Positions 19,294 to 28,195 of a stretch of DNA of 64,000 bases are shown here, in pieces (position 1 is the stretch's first letter; every line of letters begins with the position of its first letter). Below the pieces are notes generated by a model. That model made no database searches. It saw only the letters and a list, made by a program, of their open reading frames with translations, and was not told the origin of the DNA. The DNA lies in NCBI GenBank assembly GCA_023426545.1, contig JAFAAN010000044.1:1-64000 (forward strand), given 5' to 3'. The DNA is from Pseudomonadota bacterium. GTDB taxonomy: Bacteria > Myxococcota > Myxococcia > Myxococcales > Myxococcaceae. The position numbers were made by a program, and so were the translations under genes.

Positions 19294-20238
19294 ATGGCCG
19301 CTGACCACGACGACGCTCCCGCTCCCTGCCTGGCCTCCGCGCCCACGTGGCGCGACGCCGGCATCGTCATGCCCATGCCCGCCCTCCAGGACGAGGAGGG
19401 CCCGCGCCTGCCCGGCAGCCTGCCCCCCGTCGTGGACGCCCACGTCCACCTCTTCCCGGACCGGGTCTTCGAGGCGGTGTGGCGCTGGTTCGACCGCTAC
19501 GGCTGGCCCATCCGCTACAAGCTGCACACGCGGCAGGTCGTGTCCTTCCTCCTGTCACGAGGCGTCAGTCGGGTGGTGGCGCTCCACTACGCCCACCGGC
19601 CGGGCATGGCGCGCGCGCTCAACGCCTACGTGGCGGAGGTGGCGCGGGAGGAGCCCCGCGTGCTGGGACTGGCCACCGTGCTCCCGGGCGAGCCCGAGGC
19701 CACGGCCGTGCTGGAAGAGGCGTTCGCCGCGGGCCTTCGCGGCGTGAAGATCCACTGCCACGTGCAATGCTTCTCTCCGGACGCGCCGCACCTTCACGAG
19801 GTCTACGCCGCGTGCGCGAAGGCGGGCCGGCCGCTCGTCATGCACGCGGGCCGGGAGCCCTCCAGCCCCCACTATCCCTGTGACACCTACGCGCTCTGCG
19901 CCGCCGAGCGGGTGGAGCGGGTCCTGCGGGACCACCCCACGCTGAAGCTGTGCGTGCCCCACCTGGGAGCGGACGAGTTCGACGCGTATGCGCGGCTGCT
20001 GGAGCGCTACGACAATCTCTGGCTGGACACCACCATGGCCCTGGCCGGCTACTTTCCCGTGCCCCTGCCTCGCCGGGCCCTGGAGGTCCGGCCCGAGCGC
20101 ATCCTCTATGGCACGGACTTCCCCAACCTCCCTTATGCCTGGGACCGGGAGCTGCGGACGTTGCTGGGAATGAAGCTGGAGGAGGCGACGCTCGCTGGCG
20201 TCCTGGGACAGAACGCGCTGCGGCTCTACGGAGCGTGA
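19294..20238 (+). CDS. Amidohydrolase-family (amidohydrolase 2) protein
   Basis: A 314-residue metal-dependent hydrolase or decarboxylase. The motif VVDAHVHLFPD gives His50 and His52. Further ligand regions are RGVKIHCHVQCFSPDAPHL, RPLVMHAGREP, LKLCVPHLGADEFDAYARLL and the terminal Asp in RILYGTDFPNLPYAWDREL. This order fits the ACMSD/amidohydrolase-2 group. About 45 Pro/Ala-rich residues precede the barrel, so a later start at MPMPALQDEE is possible. It follows a small gene by 13 bases. Substrate unknown. Confidence 0.78.
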   Translation: MAADHDDAPAPCLASAPTWRDAGIVMPMPALQDEEGPRLPGSLPPVVDAHVHLFPDRVFEAVWRWFDRYGWPIRYKLHTRQVVSFLLSRGVSRVVALHYAHRPGMARALNAYVAEVAREEPRVLGLATVLPGEPEATAVLEEAFAAGLRGVKIHCHVQCFSPDAPHLHEVYAACAKAGRPLVMHAGREPSSPHYPCDTYALCAAERVERVLRDHPTLKLCVPHLGADEFDAYARLLERYDNLWLDTTMALAGYFPVPLPRRALEVRPERILYGTDFPNLPYAWDRELRTLLGMKLEEATLAGVLGQNALRLYGA

Positions 20239-20399
20239 GCCCCGGCGCTCCAAGGCCCTGGATGCGAGCCTCGCCCCCACGGGCCGTTCGCTGTTGAAAA
20301 GCATCGGGGCCCCTTCCGGAATGGAAGAGGAGTTCCCATCATCCTGCCCATAGAATTTCGCGGCGAGACACCCAGCCGCTGCTCTCCCGAGGCCCTGCC

Positions 20400-20777
20400 A
20401 TGTCCCACATCCTGGTCGTCGATGACGACGCGAGCCACCGCACGCTCATCTGCGATGCCCTCGAGGAGATGGGCTATCCCACGGTCCAGGCGGCCAACGG
20501 CCGCGAGGCGCTGGACCTGTTGGAGGGGGAGATGCCCGCCGCCGTGCTGCTCGACCTGCGGATGCCCGTCATGAGCGGCTGGGGATTGCTCGACGCGCTC
20601 AAGAAGATGCCCCGCGCGCGCGGCCTCCCCATCATCATCATCTCCGGCTACGGCTTCGAGTGGGAGGCCGAGCTGGTGGGCGCCGCGGGCTACATCTCCA
20701 AGCCCGTGGACCTGGACAAGGTGCGGATGACGGTCCAGCAGATCGCCGGGCCGCCGGAGATGTCGCTCGTCCACTGA
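20400..20777 (+). CDS. Stand-alone receiver-domain response regulator
   Basis: A 125-residue CheY-like protein with no output domain. The acidic pocket is VVDDD (residues 6-10), the phospho-acceptor Asp52 is in LLDLRMPVMSGW, the switch Ser is in IIISGYGFEW, and Lys101 is in GYISKPVDLDKV. It would be phosphorylated by an unlinked histidine kinase; no kinase is adjacent. The ABC exporter genes follow by 88 bases on the same strand. Single-domain receivers are common in myxobacterial phosphorelays. Confidence 0.9.
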   Translation: MSHILVVDDDASHRTLICDALEEMGYPTVQAANGREALDLLEGEMPAAVLLDLRMPVMSGWGLLDALKKMPRARGLPIIIISGYGFEWEAELVGAAGYISKPVDLDKVRMTVQQIAGPPEMSLVH

Positions 20778-20865
20778 GGGGCCCCAGGAGGCAGCTGGGC
20801 ATCCTCCCGATGACGGGTGGGGATTGTCCCTCGGTGCCAGGCTCGGGTGAGATGCGCGGCACTCC

Positions 20866-21687
20866 ATGACGCCCCCTCCCACCGATGACCTGGCCGTCGA
20901 CGCCCAGGGCCTGCAGAAGCGCTTTGGCGGCTTCAGCGCGCTCAACGGGCTGGACCTGCAGATTCCTCGCGGCGCCTTCTACGCATTCCTGGGCCCCAAC
21001 GGCGCCGGGAAGTCCACCAGCATCGCGCTGCTCACCGGTGTATACGGCCCCGACGCGGGCACCATCCGCATGCTCGGCGTGGACGCGGTGGCCCGGCCCA
21101 TGGAGGTCAAGCGCCGCGTCGGCGTGGTGCCGGAGGAGCTGAGCCTCTTCGAGCGCCTCACGGGCCGTCAGTACCTGACCTTCTGCGCGCGCATGTACGG
21201 GCTGGACGGCGACGAGGCGGCGGCCCGCGCCACGGAGCTGCTGGAGCTGACGGAGCTCACGTACAAGGCGGGCGCGCTGGTGGCGGAGTACTCCAAGGGC
21301 ATGCGGCGGCGGCTCGCCATCGCGGCGGCGCTCATCCACGCGCCGGAGCTGGTGCTGCTGGACGAGCCCTTCGAGGGCATCGACGTGCTGGCCGCGGGCG
21401 TCATCCGCGAGCTGCTGCGCGAGCTGAGCCGGCGCGGGGTGACGCTGCTGCTCACCACGCACGTGCTCGAAATCGCGGAGCGGCTGGCCACGCACGCGGG
21501 CATCATCCGCGGCGGGCGCATGCTGGACCAGGGTCCGGTGGGCACGCTGCTGTCGCGCTATGACTGCCCCTCGCTGGAGTCGGTGTTCGAGAAGCTCATC
21601 TCCGTGCCGGCCTCGCGCAACGCGCGCCTGTCCTTCTACGGCGAGCCCCCCGCACCCGCGGCGCCGCGGCGCCAGGAGTCCGCATGA
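20866..21687 (+). CDS. ABC transporter ATP-binding protein
   Basis: A 273-residue ATPase. Walker A GPNGAGKST is at residues 43-51, a Q-loop-region VGVVPEELSLFERLTGRQYL follows, the signature is YSKGMRRRL (142-150) in place of LSGGQ, Walker B is LVLLDEP (162-168), and the switch His199 is in LLLTTHVLE. The YSKGM signature is common in ABC-2 exporters. It overlaps the permease gene by 4 bases (ATGA), so the two make one transporter. Cargo unknown. Confidence 0.92.
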   Translation: MTPPPTDDLAVDAQGLQKRFGGFSALNGLDLQIPRGAFYAFLGPNGAGKSTSIALLTGVYGPDAGTIRMLGVDAVARPMEVKRRVGVVPEELSLFERLTGRQYLTFCARMYGLDGDEAAARATELLELTELTYKAGALVAEYSKGMRRRLAIAAALIHAPELVLLDEPFEGIDVLAAGVIRELLRELSRRGVTLLLTTHVLEIAERLATHAGIIRGGRMLDQGPVGTLLSRYDCPSLESVFEKLISVPASRNARLSFYGEPPAPAAPRRQESA

Positions 21688-23339
21688 GCCGCCCCGCCGC
21701 GCCCGGCTTCTTCCGGCACCTGTGGCTCCTATGGGGCCTGCGCTTCGACATCGGGCTGAACCAGGGCCCGGGGCGCAGCCGGCTGCTCGCGGTGGCCGCC
21801 TTCCTCGCGTCGAGCGCGCCGGGCCTCTTCCTGGGCCTCACCTTCTTCGCGCTGATGCGGCTGCGGACCATCGCGGACAGCGAGGTGTGGCCCTTCTTCA
21901 TCCTCAACCTGCTGTGCTTCGTCACCTTCTCGGTGTGGGTGACGTGGCCGCTGCTGTCGGCGGGCGTGGATGACCACTCCGAGCTGAGCCGCTACGCCGC
22001 CTTCCCCATCTCCCCCTTCCGGCTGCTCATCGCCTCCACGGTGGCCAGCCTCTTCGAGCCGCGCGCGCTGGTGTTCTATGCGCCGCTCACCGGGGCCGCG
22101 TTGGGCTTCGCCTCCGTCTACACGCTGCGCGCGCCGTGGCTGGCGGTGGTCCTCTATGGGCTCTTCGCGCTCCTGTGCGCGGCGTGGAGCCGGGTGGCCC
22201 TGTACGCCGTCATCAACGTGCTGCGCGAGAAGCACAGCGCGCAAATCATGGGCGGTGGGCTGGCGCTGTTCTTGCTGGCCGCGTCGTTCATCCCGCCCAT
22301 CGACACCTCATGGCTGACGGCGGTGGGGGAGGCCGGCGTGGGCGCGCTGGACATGTCGCTCATCATCAACGCGGCGGTGGCGCTGGGCCGCGTGCCCCCG
22401 GGCTTCTTCGGGGACGGGCTGGCGCAGCTCGCCTGGCACCGGCCCCGGGTGGCAATGGCCGAGGCGGCGGCGCTGCTCTTCTTCACGGCCATGGGCATGG
22501 CGGTGGCCTACGCGCTGCTGATGCGCTTCCACCGGCAGGCGGGCCGCGCGGGGGGGCCGCGCAAGGACGCGGGGGACAGCAACCCGTTCGCCACCACCCG
22601 CACGCGCTACGGCACGCTGGTGACACGCGAGGCGCTGGATTTGTGGCGCAACCCACGCGCGAGGCTGCTGGCGTCGGTGCCCTTCATCCTGGCCATCCTC
22701 CTGAAGCTGCTGTCGGGGCGCGACCTGTTCGTCTTCATCCTGGGCGCGTCCGCGGATGCGTGGCTGATGGGCGGCCTGTGCATCTACGGCGCGGTGGTGA
22801 TTGCCTCCACCTTCTCGCAGAACACCTTCGCGTACGACGGGCAGGGCTTCGCGGCGTTCCTCGCGGCGCCCCTGGACCTCGCGGACGTGCTGCGCGCCAA
22901 GAACCAGGTCCAGGGCGCGGCGGCGCTCGGCATGGCGGTCCTGGTGGCGCTCTTCTACCGCGTGTACTTCGGCTTCGGCACGTGGGTGGACCTGCTGTGC
23001 GCCCTGGCGGCCGTCCTCGCCGTGGTGCCGGTGCTGCTGGCCGCCGGCAACTTCCTGTCGCTGTACTTCCCGGTGAAGTTCCACGCGAACCTGAAGCGGC
23101 GGGACAAGATTCCGCTGACGGCCTCCCTGCTGGGAATCCTCGCGGCCAGCGCGGGCTGCATGCCCTTCGGCTGGGCGCTCAAGCTGGCCGGCAGGGAAGG
23201 CCCCACCTGGGCGACGGCGGCGATGGTGGTCCTGGCCGCCGCGCTGAACCTGGCGCTGTACCGCGGCGTGCTCCCCCTGGCGCTGCGGCTGCTGGAGCAG
23301 CGGCGCGAGGTGGTGCTCCAGGCGGTGACGCGGGAGTAG
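21684..23339 (+). CDS. ABC-2 type permease
   Basis: A 551-residue membrane protein overlapping the ATPase stop. It has about 12 hydrophobic segments in two halves (for example LLAVAAFLASSAPGLFLGLT, LAVVLYGLFALLCAAWSRVA, LLGILAASAGCMPFGWALKL), joined by a charged cytoplasmic loop RQAGRAGGPRKDAGDSNPFA. The length suggests two fused six-helix halves, giving one full exporter with the ATPase dimer. No cargo clue. The alpha/beta hydrolase gene starts 35 bases later. Confidence 0.8.
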   Translation: MSRPAAPGFFRHLWLLWGLRFDIGLNQGPGRSRLLAVAAFLASSAPGLFLGLTFFALMRLRTIADSEVWPFFILNLLCFVTFSVWVTWPLLSAGVDDHSELSRYAAFPISPFRLLIASTVASLFEPRALVFYAPLTGAALGFASVYTLRAPWLAVVLYGLFALLCAAWSRVALYAVINVLREKHSAQIMGGGLALFLLAASFIPPIDTSWLTAVGEAGVGALDMSLIINAAVALGRVPPGFFGDGLAQLAWHRPRVAMAEAAALLFFTAMGMAVAYALLMRFHRQAGRAGGPRKDAGDSNPFATTRTRYGTLVTREALDLWRNPRARLLASVPFILAILLKLLSGRDLFVFILGASADAWLMGGLCIYGAVVIASTFSQNTFAYDGQGFAAFLAAPLDLADVLRAKNQVQGAAALGMAVLVALFYRVYFGFGTWVDLLCALAAVLAVVPVLLAAGNFLSLYFPVKFHANLKRRDKIPLTASLLGILAASAGCMPFGWALKLAGREGPTWATAAMVVLAAALNLALYRGVLPLALRLLEQRREVVLQAVTRE

Positions 23340-23374
23340 CGCGCGCCCCGTCCGGGGGTGATAGACGCTGGGGC

Positions 23375-24160
23375 ATGCCCATCGCCGAGCTGAACGGACA
23401 GGGAATCTATTTCGAGGACTCGGGTGGCGGCGGCCGGCCCCTCATCCTGGGCCATGGCTTCCTGATGGACCACCGGATGTTCGACGCGCAGGTGGCGGCG
23501 CTCGCCCCCGAGTTCCGCGTCATCCGCTGGGACGCGCGCGGCTTCGGCCAGACGCGCTGGGACGGCAAGCCCTTCAGCCTCTGGGACTCGGCCGCGGACT
23601 GCGTGGGGTTGCTGGACCACCTGGGCATCGACCAGGCCGTCGTGGGCGGCATGTCCCAGGGCGGCTACAGCGCGCTGCGCGTGGCACTGAAGCACCCCGA
23701 GCGCGTCCGGGCGCTGGTGCTGATGAGCACCCGGGGCACCAACGACGACGACGCCACCCGCGCCGCCTACCAGCAGTCCGCCGACATCTGGGCGGCGCAG
23801 GGCCCCATCGACCCGCTGGTGCTGGGGCTGGCGCAGGCCATCATCGGCGACTCGAGCTACTTCGAGACGTGGCTGCCCCGCTGGCGGCAGGTCCCCGGGA
23901 GCCACTTCGTCCACGCCATCCGCGCGCTCATCGACCGGGATGACATCTCCGGGCGGCTGACGGAGCTTCGCTGCCCCGCCATCGTCTTCCACGGGCTGGA
24001 GGACCACGGCGTGCCGCCGGTCCACGGCGAGCACCTGCACCAGACGCTGCCCGGCAGCGTGCGCTTCGTCCCCGTCCCTGGCGCCGCGCACGCGGCGAAC
24101 ATGACGCACCCGGAGGCCGTCAATCCAGCGCTGCTGGCCTTCCTGCGCGCCCACGCGTGA
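23375..24160 (+). CDS. Alpha/beta-fold hydrolase
   Basis: A 261-residue enzyme with the complete triad: Ser94 in GGMSQGGYSA (G-x-S-x-G elbow), Asp210 in FHGLEDHGVP, and His239 in PGAAHAANM. The oxyanion region is LILGHGFLMDHRMFD. A lid of about 60 residues lies between GTNDDDATRA and the third strand. It resembles non-haem chloroperoxidase/esterase-type hydrolases. It may be the last gene of the ABC exporter operon and is followed by a strong hairpin. Confidence 0.88.
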   Translation: MPIAELNGQGIYFEDSGGGGRPLILGHGFLMDHRMFDAQVAALAPEFRVIRWDARGFGQTRWDGKPFSLWDSAADCVGLLDHLGIDQAVVGGMSQGGYSALRVALKHPERVRALVLMSTRGTNDDDATRAAYQQSADIWAAQGPIDPLVLGLAQAIIGDSSYFETWLPRWRQVPGSHFVHAIRALIDRDDISGRLTELRCPAIVFHGLEDHGVPPVHGEHLHQTLPGSVRFVPVPGAAHAANMTHPEAVNPALLAFLRAHA

Positions 24161-24166
24161 CGCACG

Positions 24167-24205
24167 GACGCCGCGGGCTCCCGGAGGACGAGGGCCCGCG
24201 GCGTC
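24167..24205. terminator. Perfect 12-bp hairpin between convergent genes
   Basis: GACGCCGCGGGC and GCCCGCGGCGTC form a perfect stem around 15 bases. It fills the 68-base gap between the hydrolase and the VWA gene and can end transcription from both sides. No T-run. Confidence 0.7.
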
Positions 24206-24228
24206 GTGTCGCCCACCGGGGGCGGCGC

Positions 24229-25485
24229 TCAGTAGGTGACGCCGTACCTGGCGGCCTGCGCCTTCACGCCCTTCATCACGTTGGCGTCGAAGGCGTCCTC
24301 CTTCTGGGTGGCGTTCTTCGCGAGCCACGCCTCGCGCTCCGCGGCCAGCTTCTCCGCCTTCTTCTCCAGGGCCTTCTTCTCCTCGGAGAGCGCCTTCACC
24401 TTCGCCACCCGCGCCTCCTGGGACAGCCCCTGAAGCTCGGAGGGCAGCTCGTCCGCGCGCACGTCCGCCAGCGCCGCCGGGGCCTCCACCAGGTCCACCG
24501 CGCCACCCACCGCCTTGGGCGCGCTGCTCGCAGGCGCCCCCGCGGAGCCGCTGCCGCGCGTCTTCTTCATGTAGCTGATGCGCTCGGCCGCGGCTTCGGG
24601 CGCCAGCTCCGCCATGGTGGCGGCGCGGGCCTTGTTCGCCGCCTGGACTTCCTTCCGGCCCGTGTAGAGCGTCTTCGCGGCCAGCTCCGCGTTCACCTTG
24701 GCCAGCTCCGCGTCGTACGGCGTGGCCACGGCGACCATGCCGCCGGACTGGTCAATCGAGTCGAACGTGCCGTCCGTCAGCTTCGCCACGTACCGCCACG
24801 ACACCTCCGTCTCCGCGTCGCCGCCGCACCGCACGGTGTTCACGACGATGTGCTTGTCCCGGGCCTTCTTCGCCCAGACCTTGAAGTCCCAGTCGTCGTT
24901 GCGCTGCGCCGGGGGCGCGTCGCCCACCAGGAAGATGGCCTTCATCACCTCGCGGTCCTGGCTCCAGGACAGCTTGGACACGGCCTCGCCCAGCCCGCGG
25001 CCCACGTGCTCGGGCGTGTCACCGCCGCCGCCCGCCTCGAACTGGCGCAGGTGGGCGAACACCGTGTCCAGGTCATCGCTCAGGTCGAAGCGCTTCGTCA
25101 CGTAGTCGTCGCCCACGTCGCGGTAGGCCACCAGCCCCACCTTCAAGTGCGGCGTCGGCCGGCCCTGCGCGATGCGCGAGGCGATGGAGTAGATCTTCCG
25201 CTTCGCCCCCTCCAGCAGCCCGCTCATCGAGCCCGTGGTATCCAGCACGAACACCACCTCGATTCGCGGCCGGACCGCCGGGGCCTGGGACTGCGGGCCC
25301 TGCGCCTGCTGGGGCGCCGCTGGGGCCGCGGCGGGGACGGCCGCGTTGGCGCGCCCCGCTGGGGCGGCGGAGGCCGCCGGGGCGGACCTGCCCAGGGCGG
25401 GTGATTCGGCCAGGACCAGGGCAGCGGACAGAGCGGTGGCGAGCGCGGCCGGCAGAGCGGCCCGCGTCAGGGACTTGAGGTCCAT
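24229..25485 (-). CDS. Secreted von Willebrand factor A-domain protein
   Basis: A 418-residue protein; the ATG at 25485 has GGAG six bases upstream. A signal peptide (MDLKSLTRAALPAALATALS then AALVLAE) is followed by 45 residues rich in Ala/Pro/Gln. The VWA domain begins RIEVVFVLDTTGSMSGLLEG, with a full MIDAS (Asp82-x-Thr-x-Ser86), then VGLVAYRDVGDDYV and KAIFLVGDAPPAQRND. A C-terminal coiled-coil (KVKALSEEKKALEKKAEKLA) ends the protein. It would bind a divalent metal and a protein partner in the periplasm or outside. Convergent with the hydrolase; no chaperone MoxR gene nearby. Confidence 0.85.
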   Translation of the reverse strand: MDLKSLTRAALPAALATALSAALVLAESPALGRSAPAASAAPAGRANAAVPAAAPAAPQQAQGPQSQAPAVRPRIEVVFVLDTTGSMSGLLEGAKRKIYSIASRIAQGRPTPHLKVGLVAYRDVGDDYVTKRFDLSDDLDTVFAHLRQFEAGGGGDTPEHVGRGLGEAVSKLSWSQDREVMKAIFLVGDAPPAQRNDDWDFKVWAKKARDKHIVVNTVRCGGDAETEVSWRYVAKLTDGTFDSIDQSGGMVAVATPYDAELAKVNAELAAKTLYTGRKEVQAANKARAATMAELAPEAAAERISYMKKTRGSGSAGAPASSAPKAVGGAVDLVEAPAALADVRADELPSELQGLSQEARVAKVKALSEEKKALEKKAEKLAAEREAWLAKNATQKEDAFDANVMKGVKAQAARYGVTY

Positions 25486-25622
25486 GGCGTTCTCCAAGGA
25501 ATGGGGCAACAGCGGGTTGGGAAGGAAACGGGCAACCGCGCCAAAAGGTCTACGCGCCTGGCGGATTCCCCACGCCCGCCACCGGTTGCGCCCACCCCGC
25601 ACCGGGGTTAGGGCGGGCGCGC

Positions 25623-26143
25623 GTGCGCGTCATCCATTCGGACAGCGATGACGTCCCCCTGCCTTCCCCTGGTCTCCCGCGCTCGTGCGGCGCTTCTCCG
25701 CCGCGGTGGCCGGCACCATCGACGCCGCCCGCGCCGCGCTGCGGGATGGCATCGGCGGCAACCTCTCCGGAGGCACGCACCACGGCTTCCCCGACCATTC
25801 CCGCAAGCAGCCCTCGCACCTCGACGTGGGGCTGCCGGACGGCACCGGGGACGCGGAGTACCTCGACGCGCTGGCCTGCGACCTGCCCGAGGTGCTCGAC
25901 CGCGCGGGCGCATGCATCCTCTTCTACCAGGCGGGTGTGGACCCACCCGCGGAGGACGCGCTCGGGCGGCTCTCCCTCTCCCACTCGGGCCTGCGTGAGC
26001 GGGACAGGCGGGTGCTGGAGACAGCGCGCCAGCGGAGCCTGCCCGCGGTGCTCACCCTCGGCGGCGGCTACGCCAAGCCCCTCTCCGCGACGATCGATGC
26101 CCACGTGGGCACGTACGAGGTGGCGCGTGCGCTTTTCGGCTGA
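25623..26143 (+). pseudogene. Decayed histone-deacetylase-family (HDAC-like) gene
   Basis: Pieces of one family lie in order but with large gaps. At 25623 a GTG opens RVIHSDSDDVPLP, like the family N-terminus. The frame then changes and FPWSPALVRRFSAAVAGTID follows, then NLSGGTHHGFPDH. That is joined directly to SRKQPSHLDVGLPDGTGDAE, though in intact members about 60 residues holding the DLDVHQGNGT zinc-site block lie between. The C-terminus (ILFYQAGVDPPAEDALGRLS, LTLGGGYAKPL) is intact to the stop. About 520 bases remain of an expected 900. Loss of the N-terminal third and most zinc ligands means no deacetylase activity. A 152-residue frame from 25685 is open and could still be translated. 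Confidence 0.75.
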
Positions 26144-26149
26144 GCTCGC

Positions 26150-26181
26150 CTGCTCTGGAGCAGCTTGCCCTGATGTCAGGG
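26150..26181. repeat. Two adjacent short palindromes
   Basis: CTGCTC-TG-GAGCAG at 26150-26163 and CCCTGA-TG-TCAGGG at 26168-26181 are perfect 6-bp dyads with 2-base centres, 4 bases apart. They lie between the pseudogene and the lipoprotein gene. They could be operator sites or a weak terminator. Confidence 0.45.
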
Positions 26182-26212
26182 TGGACCGATGCTGGCACGC
26201 ACCAGGAGACCC

Positions 26213-26935
26213 ATGCCCATGAACCTTCCCCTCCGCCGCGCTCCCCTCCGGAGCCTCTTGCTGATGGGCTGTGCGCTGGCCATGGCCTGCGGGAGCGACA
26301 GCCCCAACTTCCGCATGAGCTTCGGCCTGCCCGACACGATTACCGCCATTCCCGGTGAGAGCCTGCCGGTGGACATCACCGTGCAGCGCGAAGGCGACGA
26401 CCAGAGCGCGTTCCGCATCAACCTCACGAACGCGCCCGAAGGCGTCACCCTCGCCCCGGAAATCGTCCTGCCAGCGGGTGAGCCATCCATCACCACCACC
26501 GCCACGTACACGGTGGCGCCGGAGACGCAGGCACGCGGCTTGTCGCGCGCGTTGCTGCTCGCCACCAACGCCGCGGAGACGTTCGCGACGGGCGCCAACC
26601 TCTTCCTCGTCATCCTCCCGCCGCCCTCGCCCCAGCCGGACTTCTCCGTCAGCGTGGAGCCGCGACAGGTCGACCTCTTCGCGGGGCAGAACGCGAAGGT
26701 GCGCATCACCGTGACGCGCGCGGAGGGCTTCACCGGCCCCGTGACTGTCGCGCTGGACTCGCCCACGCGCCGAATCACCCTGCCCACGGTGACCATCCCC
26801 GCGGACCAGACCTCCGTGACGCCGTACATCGACACCACCCGAGGCATGTCGCGCGTGCCCGTCGCCGCCAGCATCGTCGCAACCAGCGAGGACGGGCGGC
26901 AGGCCACCACCGGCATCTCCATCAACGTGCGCTGA
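26213..26935 (+). CDS. Putative lipoprotein with two Ig-like beta domains
   Basis: A 240-residue protein; AGGAG sits 4 bases before the ATG at 26213 (10 before an ATG at 26219). The signal is RRAPLRSLLLMGCALAMAC with lipobox AMAC. Two related beta-rich modules follow: residues about 30-135 (TITAIPGESLPVDITVQREG, TNAPEGVTLAPEIVLPAGEP) and about 140-240 (SVSVEPRQVDLFAGQNAKVR, VTRAEGFTGPVTVALDSPT). The pattern fits Ig-like modules of surface proteins. No catalytic motif. A 261-base GC-rich gap without a gene follows. Confidence 0.7.
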   Translation: MPMNLPLRRAPLRSLLLMGCALAMACGSDSPNFRMSFGLPDTITAIPGESLPVDITVQREGDDQSAFRINLTNAPEGVTLAPEIVLPAGEPSITTTATYTVAPETQARGLSRALLLATNAAETFATGANLFLVILPPPSPQPDFSVSVEPRQVDLFAGQNAKVRITVTRAEGFTGPVTVALDSPTRRITLPTVTIPADQTSVTPYIDTTRGMSRVPVAASIVATSEDGRQATTGISINVR

Positions 26936-27196
26936 CCCAGGGCCCGCGGACGCGGCGCGCCCCGGGCCGCCGTGTCCGGCGGGCTACCTGCGGAATGGGC
27001 TGCGCTCCCTCCTCTCCCGGGCAGCCCGCGAGCCGCGGCCCGGCCCGCCCGAATCCGGGGCGCGGTATTCGCTCCGGCCACGCCCCCCTCCCGGGAGCAG
27101 CCGTCAGGCGGGCGGCGGCCTCCCGTCCGGGGCCGGGGGCTGCGGGCACGGCATCGGTGCACGAAAGGGCCCGGGAGGGATACCTTGAGAGCAGCC

Positions 27197-27574
27197 ATGA
27201 GCACTTCGCCCACCCGCCGGCAGGCCGCGCTGGACGCCCTGAAGCTGGACGACGAGTCCCTCCTGAAGGCGTGTGAGGTGGATTACTTCATCGCGTCTGG
27301 CCCGGGAGGCCAGCACCGCAACACCACCGCCAGCGGCGTGCGCCTGACCCATGCCCCCACCGAGCTGTCGGTGAGCGCCACCGAGCGCCGCAGCCAAGTG
27401 CAGAACAAGGGCGTGGCGCTGGAGCGCCTGCGCGAGGGTCTGGAGGCGCTCACCTTCGTCCCCAAGGTGCGGCGGGCCACCAGGCCCACCGCCGGCTCGA
27501 AGCGGCGCCGCCTGGAAGGCAAGAAGCGCACATCCGAGAAGAAGGCGATGCGGAGCGGCAAGTCCGACTGGTGA
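27197..27574 (+). CDS. ArfB/class-I release-factor-like peptidyl-tRNA hydrolase
   Basis: A 125-residue protein with the catalytic GGQ motif at residues 37-39 in FIASGPGGQHRNTTASGVRL. The basic tail KVRRATRPTAGSKRRRLEGK is the element that, in ArfB, enters the empty mRNA channel of stalled ribosomes. There is no codon-recognition domain. The expected job is codon-independent release of nascent chains on non-stop complexes. An N-terminal helical extension of about 25 residues is longer than in ArfB. It may instead belong to the related RF-like group of unknown role. Start ATG at 27197; the ribosome site is weak. Confidence 0.8.
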   Translation: MSTSPTRRQAALDALKLDDESLLKACEVDYFIASGPGGQHRNTTASGVRLTHAPTELSVSATERRSQVQNKGVALERLREGLEALTFVPKVRRATRPTAGSKRRRLEGKKRTSEKKAMRSGKSDW

Positions 27575-27814
27575 CCCGGGTCCGTTTAGACTCCAGCCCT
27601 CCTGTCCAAGAACAGTGTCAGTGCGCCTAAAGTTTGCGGGCTTGCAGACCTTGCGAGGTCGCCCGCTACTCCTGGCGCCCCTGTCCCGACAGAATCCCGT
27701 GAAGAGTCGGGGGCTTGGCCGAGCAGCCGGGGAGGCATGCGGTGTGCAAACGCACCCTGTGTGTCTCCCCTACCCCACCCCCGTGGGGCCATTGTGCTCG
27801 CAGGACATTCCCCC

Positions 27815-28195
27815 ATGCCCTTGCTCACGGACCGCCCGACCTCCCCCCATCCCTTCCGTTCTCGCTGGACGCGCTGGGCTCCCCTGGCGCTGACCCTCGC
27901 CGCCTCCGCCGCCTGGGCCCAGCCGACCGAGTCCCCCGAGCCCGACTACGCCACCGAGGCGAAGAGCGCCGAGCCCTCGGGCATCGTGGTGCACGTCCCC
28001 CCGGGCCAGCAGAGGCAGCTCATCATCGAGGACGTCGAGCGCGTGCGGGTCCATGCCCCCGAGGTGGCGGAGGTGGCGCTCGGTGAGACCAACCAGCTGA
28101 TGGTGCAGGGCCTGAGACAGGGCGCGTCGGAGGTGCTCGTGTGGCGGCTCGGCCGCAAGCACCCCCTGAGCGTCCGCGTGGAGGTCGCCCAGTGA
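27815..28195 (+). CDS. Periplasmic pil_N-domain protein (pilus formation N-terminal region)
   Basis: A 126-residue protein; AGGA lies 9 bases before the ATG at 27815. The signal peptide ends near LALTLAASAAWAQ. The mature part GIVVHVPPGQQRQLIIEDVE, ERVRVHAPEVAEVALGETNQ, GLRQGASEVLVWRLGRKHPL fits the short beta domain found at the N-terminus of secretins and CpaC-type proteins (T2SS-T3SS_pil_N). Here it stands alone, with no secretin channel. It overlaps the first minor-pilin gene by 4 bases (GTGA), so it is the first gene of the pilus cluster. The 240-base gap before it (27575-27814) should hold the promoter; I tested it for a c-di-GMP riboswitch and saw none. Confidence 0.75.
   Translation: MPLLTDRPTSPHPFRSRWTRWAPLALTLAASAAWAQPTESPEPDYATEAKSAEPSGIVVHVPPGQQRQLIIEDVERVRVHAPEVAEVALGETNQLMVQGLRQGASEVLVWRLGRKHPLSVRVEVAQ

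Noticed and set aside
27791..27806. Sigma-54 promoter before the pil_N gene
   Set aside because: TGGGGC...TGTGC has wrong spacing by one base and a poor -24 box.
27575..27814. Possible c-di-GMP riboswitch before the pilus cluster
   Set aside because: GTGTGCAAACGCAC recalls part of the GEMM motif, but the conserved tetraloop and its receptor helices are not in place.
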